A stretch of DNA of 17,091 bases, from the NCBI GenBank assembly GCA_004377275.1, contig SOIC01000009.1, positions 1-17,091 of the forward strand, written 5' to 3'. This stretch comes from Dehalococcoidia bacterium (GTDB lineage: Bacteria > Chloroflexota > Dehalococcoidia > E44-bin15). Positions 14,912 to 17,091 of the stretch are shown piece after piece. A model generated the notes under the pieces. That model had not been told where the DNA came from, did not search any database, and was given only the letters and a program-made list of their open reading frames with translations. The position numbers were made by a program, and so were the translations under genes. The number at the start of each line of letters is the position of its first letter. The first letter of the stretch is position 1.

Positions 14912-16021
14912 ATGGTTGAGAAGGGTAGAGCAGCAGTATATACGGGACTGGGACAGCCCATGGAGATCAGGGAGTATCCGGTACCTGAACCTGAGCCAGG
15001 AGCCATCCTGATCAAGGTGTCAAGAGCCAACATATGTGGCTCAGACCTTCACCAGTGGCGGGGTGATATTGACCTTGCTGCCCTAGGAGCACCGCTACCG
15101 GCAATCCTGGGTCACGAGATGATAGGCACCGTAGCCAAGCTGGGAGAGGGTATTCTCAGCGACTCGGCAGGACAGCCCCTGGCGGTGGGGGATCGGGTGG
15201 TTCACCGCTATTTCTATCCCTGCGGGCGTTGCCGGGCATGCCTACAAGGAAACGACGGTGCTTGCCCTATTGCCCCCATTACTTATATGAGCACCTGCGA
15301 GCAGCCTCCTCACTTCTTGGGCGTTTATGCCGAGTACTTCTACCTGCGTCCCAATCACACCGTTTTTAAGGTGCCTGACGACCTCACTGACGAGATGGTA
15401 GCTCCTGCCAACTGCGCTCTCTCCCAGGTTATCTATGGCTTGGAGCGGGTTGGGTTCAGCTTCGGGGAGAGTATCGCTATCCAGGGGGCAGGAGGCCTTG
15501 GCATATATGCAACCGCTGTAGCCAGGGAAATGGGTGCAGAGAAGATCATCGTCATTGATGGTATCGAGGAGCGCCTGAAGTTGGCAAAGGCCTTTGGCGC
15601 CGATGAATTGATCGACTTAAGGGAGATTAAGACCCCGATGGAACGGTCGCTAAGGGTAAAGGAGTTGACTGGAGGTTGGGGAGCTGATGTGGTCGCCGAA
15701 CTCGTGGGCTTTCCCCAGGTCATCCCTGAGGGCATAAACATGTTAGGCAATGGCGGACGCTACCTGGAGATGGGCAACATAAATTTTGGAATGACCTATG
15801 AGGCTGACCCTTCCAAGCTAGTGACAGAAAACAAGAGCATAGTGGGTGTCATGCTATATGGGCCCTATGCCTTGAAGCAGGCCCTCGACTTCCTGAGCCG
15901 AGCCAAGGATAAATACCCCTTCGACAAGATACTCTCTCGTTCCTACCCTCTGGAGGAGATCAACAAGGCCTTTGAGGAGCAGGCTAAGGGACTGGTCACC
16001 AGGTCTACCATCATTCCCTAG
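14912..16021 (+). CDS. Zinc-dependent medium-chain alcohol dehydrogenase family protein
   Basis: The 369-residue NAD(P)-dependent oxidoreductase has a GroES-like N-terminal half and a Rossmann half. Catalytic zinc ligands are C42 (NICGSDLH), H68-E69 (ILGHEMIG) and C168 (APANCALSQ). The structural zinc site is complete: C104, C107, C110 and C118 in the segment beginning PCGRCRACLQGNDGACP. The cofactor loop is IQGAGGLGIYA (residues 190-200), followed by the acidic VIDG at the end of beta 2, which favours NAD. The zinc set suggests an active sorbitol- or threonine-dehydrogenase-like enzyme oxidising a secondary alcohol; the substrate is not evident. ATG 14912 is seven bases after AAGGAGG. It is transcribed alone or with the downstream FAD-binding oxidase, 506 bases away. 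Confidence 0.93.
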   Translation: MVEKGRAAVYTGLGQPMEIREYPVPEPEPGAILIKVSRANICGSDLHQWRGDIDLAALGAPLPAILGHEMIGTVAKLGEGILSDSAGQPLAVGDRVVHRYFYPCGRCRACLQGNDGACPIAPITYMSTCEQPPHFLGVYAEYFYLRPNHTVFKVPDDLTDEMVAPANCALSQVIYGLERVGFSFGESIAIQGAGGLGIYATAVAREMGAEKIIVIDGIEERLKLAKAFGADELIDLREIKTPMERSLRVKELTGGWGADVVAELVGFPQVIPEGINMLGNGGRYLEMGNINFGMTYEADPSKLVTENKSIVGVMLYGPYALKQALDFLSRAKDKYPFDKILSRSYPLEEINKAFEEQAKGLVTRSTIIP

Positions 16022-16527
16022 GCCAGGCTGAGCTTATTCCGATTCATACAAGGATGTCCCTTGACATCCCATTGGCATTCTCTGATTTGCTCAGCCATGC
16101 ACTCCCCCGGATTCCCTTGTGGCCTATCCGGGTGTTGCCCATTTGAACCACCTCCCTTCCACTACCCTGCCGCCTTGCTGAGCGCCTTGTGCTATTGTAG
16201 CGCTTTCTCCACGCTAGCTTCTCAGCTTTGCGAAGTGCAAACCCAAACACGCCGCTGGCCCGGTAGAGAGGGAAGTTAGGGAGATAAACTGGCGCACCTA
16301 GAGTGGCGCCAGGTGAAGCGATGAAACGGCAGAGTGACGAGGCTCCTGGCCAAGATGCGGATCTACAGCATGAAGCTGGTATGCTGCGAGCATATGCTTG
16401 CTACCACTTCTGAAAAGTGGTAGCCTATGGGCTCAGAGAGCTCCTAAGCATGAATCGGGAATAGTCCGCAGTTCCTCGGAAATGTCAGCCTTCTGACATC
16501 GCATACTTTGGAAAGTGAGGGGCATCA
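16022..16527. other. Non-coding stretch with a series of hairpins
   Basis: No gene is supported. The first part holds GGATGTC-CCTT-GACATCC (16052-16069), a hairpin 30 bases after the dehydrogenase stop, without a U-tract. The second part (16300-16500) is rich in inverted repeats and is described separately. Two opposing open frames of about 70 codons near 16044-16279 are not protein-like. Confidence 0.55.
16300..16500 (+). ncRNA. Candidate structured RNA leader of unknown class
   Basis: Successive inverted repeats occur over 200 bases: GCCAGG/CCTGGC (16308-16313 with 16345-16350), CAGCAT/ATGCTG (16366-16371 with 16381-16386), GCTACCACTT/AAGTGGTAGC with loop CTGAA (16400-16424), and ATGTCAG/CTGACAT with loop CCTT (16482-16499). 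The last ends 28 bases before the ATG of the FAD-binding oxidase. I do not recognise the consensus of a known riboswitch. A fragment of a group II intron is an alternative, but no domain V or reverse transcriptase is visible. The strand is assigned from the downstream gene. Confidence 0.35.
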
Positions 16528-17091
16528 ATGAACGTAAAAACTTTTCTGTCAAAAAAAGAAGGGGTGCCTTCTGAGTTTATCGAAAAAGTTAAATATATTG
16601 TAGGAGAGGAAAATGTCTCGGAGAGGGAATGCGACCTCATTTCCTACAGCCTTGACTACTGGTTATACGGAGTATTCCTCTCCCAGTATGGCAATTTGCC
16701 ATCGCTCCCCTGTGTAGTTATCTCTCCCCAGAATCATGAGGAAATACAGGGTATCCTGAAATATGCCAATGAATATAAGGTTCACATTACGCCATTTGGT
16801 GGTGGTTCAGGTGTGCTCGGCGGCGCTATCCCCACAGATGGGAGCGCTATCTTGAACCTTCAGAGAATGAATAGATTCATTTCCCTGGATGAAACGTCAC
16901 TCGTTGCTGAGTTTGAAGCAGGAATTATCGGCGCAAATCTCGAGCTGGAGCTGAATCACAGGGGCTATTCAATGGGAAATATTCCCCAGTCTCACTACTG
17001 TTCCACGCTTGGGGGATGGATTTCAACACGCGCTGCGGGACAGTTCTCCACAAAATATGGGAAAATCGAGGATATGGTTTTGGGAATGGAG
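16528..17091 (+). CDS. FAD-binding oxidase, GlcD/AGPS-like, N-terminal part (3' truncated by window)
   Basis: The frame is open from ATG 16528 to the last base (188 codons), so the C-terminus is missing. GAGGGG at 16517-16522 lies five bases before the ATG. The sequence has the PCMH-type (FAD_binding_4) core: LPCVVISPQNHEEIQGILKYA, then the pyrophosphate loop PFGGGSGVLGGAIP (residues 89-102) and LNLQRMNRFISLDETSLVAE. STRAAGQFSTKYGKIEDMV (166-184) resembles alkyldihydroxyacetone-phosphate synthase and its bacterial homologues more than classical glycolate oxidase GlcD. It is probably a flavoprotein oxidising a 2-hydroxyacid or a related substrate. The C-terminal substrate domain that would decide this is outside the window. 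Confidence 0.88.
   Translation, partial: MNVKTFLSKKEGVPSEFIEKVKYIVGEENVSERECDLISYSLDYWLYGVFLSQYGNLPSLPCVVISPQNHEEIQGILKYANEYKVHITPFGGGSGVLGGAIPTDGSAILNLQRMNRFISLDETSLVAEFEAGIIGANLELELNHRGYSMGNIPQSHYCSTLGGWISTRAAGQFSTKYGKIEDMVLGME

Noticed and set aside
16044..16279. Opposing open frames of about 70 codons between the dehydrogenase and the FAD-binding oxidase
   Set aside because: Composition is unlike a protein (Cys/Pro/His-rich on plus, Arg-rich on minus), they overlap each other, and no good ribosome binding site precedes them.

Overview
The window reads as bacterial chromosomal DNA of moderate GC with compact operons and AGGAGG-type ribosome binding sites. A free-living member of Chloroflexota or a similar deep lineage would fit (iron-sulfur type PurF, archaeal-like nicotinate phosphoribosyltransferase domain, many Zn- and FAD-dependent oxidoreductases). 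This placement is a weak inference; no rRNA or other firm marker gene is present.

Layout. (1) 1-3327, plus strand: end of a purine biosynthesis operon, purF (5' end cut off by the window), purM and purH. (2) 3436-5755: a GT2 glycosyltransferase of the dolichyl/polyprenyl-phosphate sugar synthase type, then a 512-residue fusion of a nicotinamidase with a nicotinate phosphoribosyltransferase, which in one chain could take nicotinamide to nicotinate mononucleotide. (3) 5877-9536: a tight plus-strand operon, preceded by a perfect extended -10 promoter element: 2-hydroxyacid dehydrogenase-like protein, FGGY sugar kinase resembling autoinducer-2 kinase LsrK, class II aldolase, PaaI-like hotdog thioesterase. 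Dehydrogenase, kinase and aldolase suggest an oxidation, phosphorylation and retro-aldol route for a sugar or sugar acid. The dehydrogenase lacks two of the three canonical catalytic residues.

(4) 9537-14073: an accessory-looking segment with no metabolic genes. It starts with the 3' half of a broken tRNA-Lys(UUU) on the minus strand and carries two paralogous minus-strand genes for alanine-rich coiled-coil proteins. The 782-residue one has a 25-residue periodicity, an internal 248-residue duplication and a C-terminal membrane anchor. The 150-residue one shares its N-terminal module but has no anchor. Short direct and inverted repeats link the two ends of the segment (about 9812-9890 and 13974-14048), which suggests an insertion or rearrangement; no integrase or transposase is visible.

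(5) 14074-14353, minus strand: a small helix-turn-helix gene that seems frameshifted near its start. The divergent region up to 14911 holds two strong palindromes. (6) 14912-16021: a Zn-dependent medium-chain dehydrogenase. (7) 16022-16527: a non-coding stretch with a series of hairpins, leading into (8) a GlcD/AGPS-like FAD-binding oxidase that runs off the window.

The best candidates for something undescribed are the paired coiled-coil proteins between related boundary sequences, the nicotinamidase-phosphoribosyltransferase fusion, the operon with the catalytically altered dehydrogenase, and the structured leader at 16300-16500.
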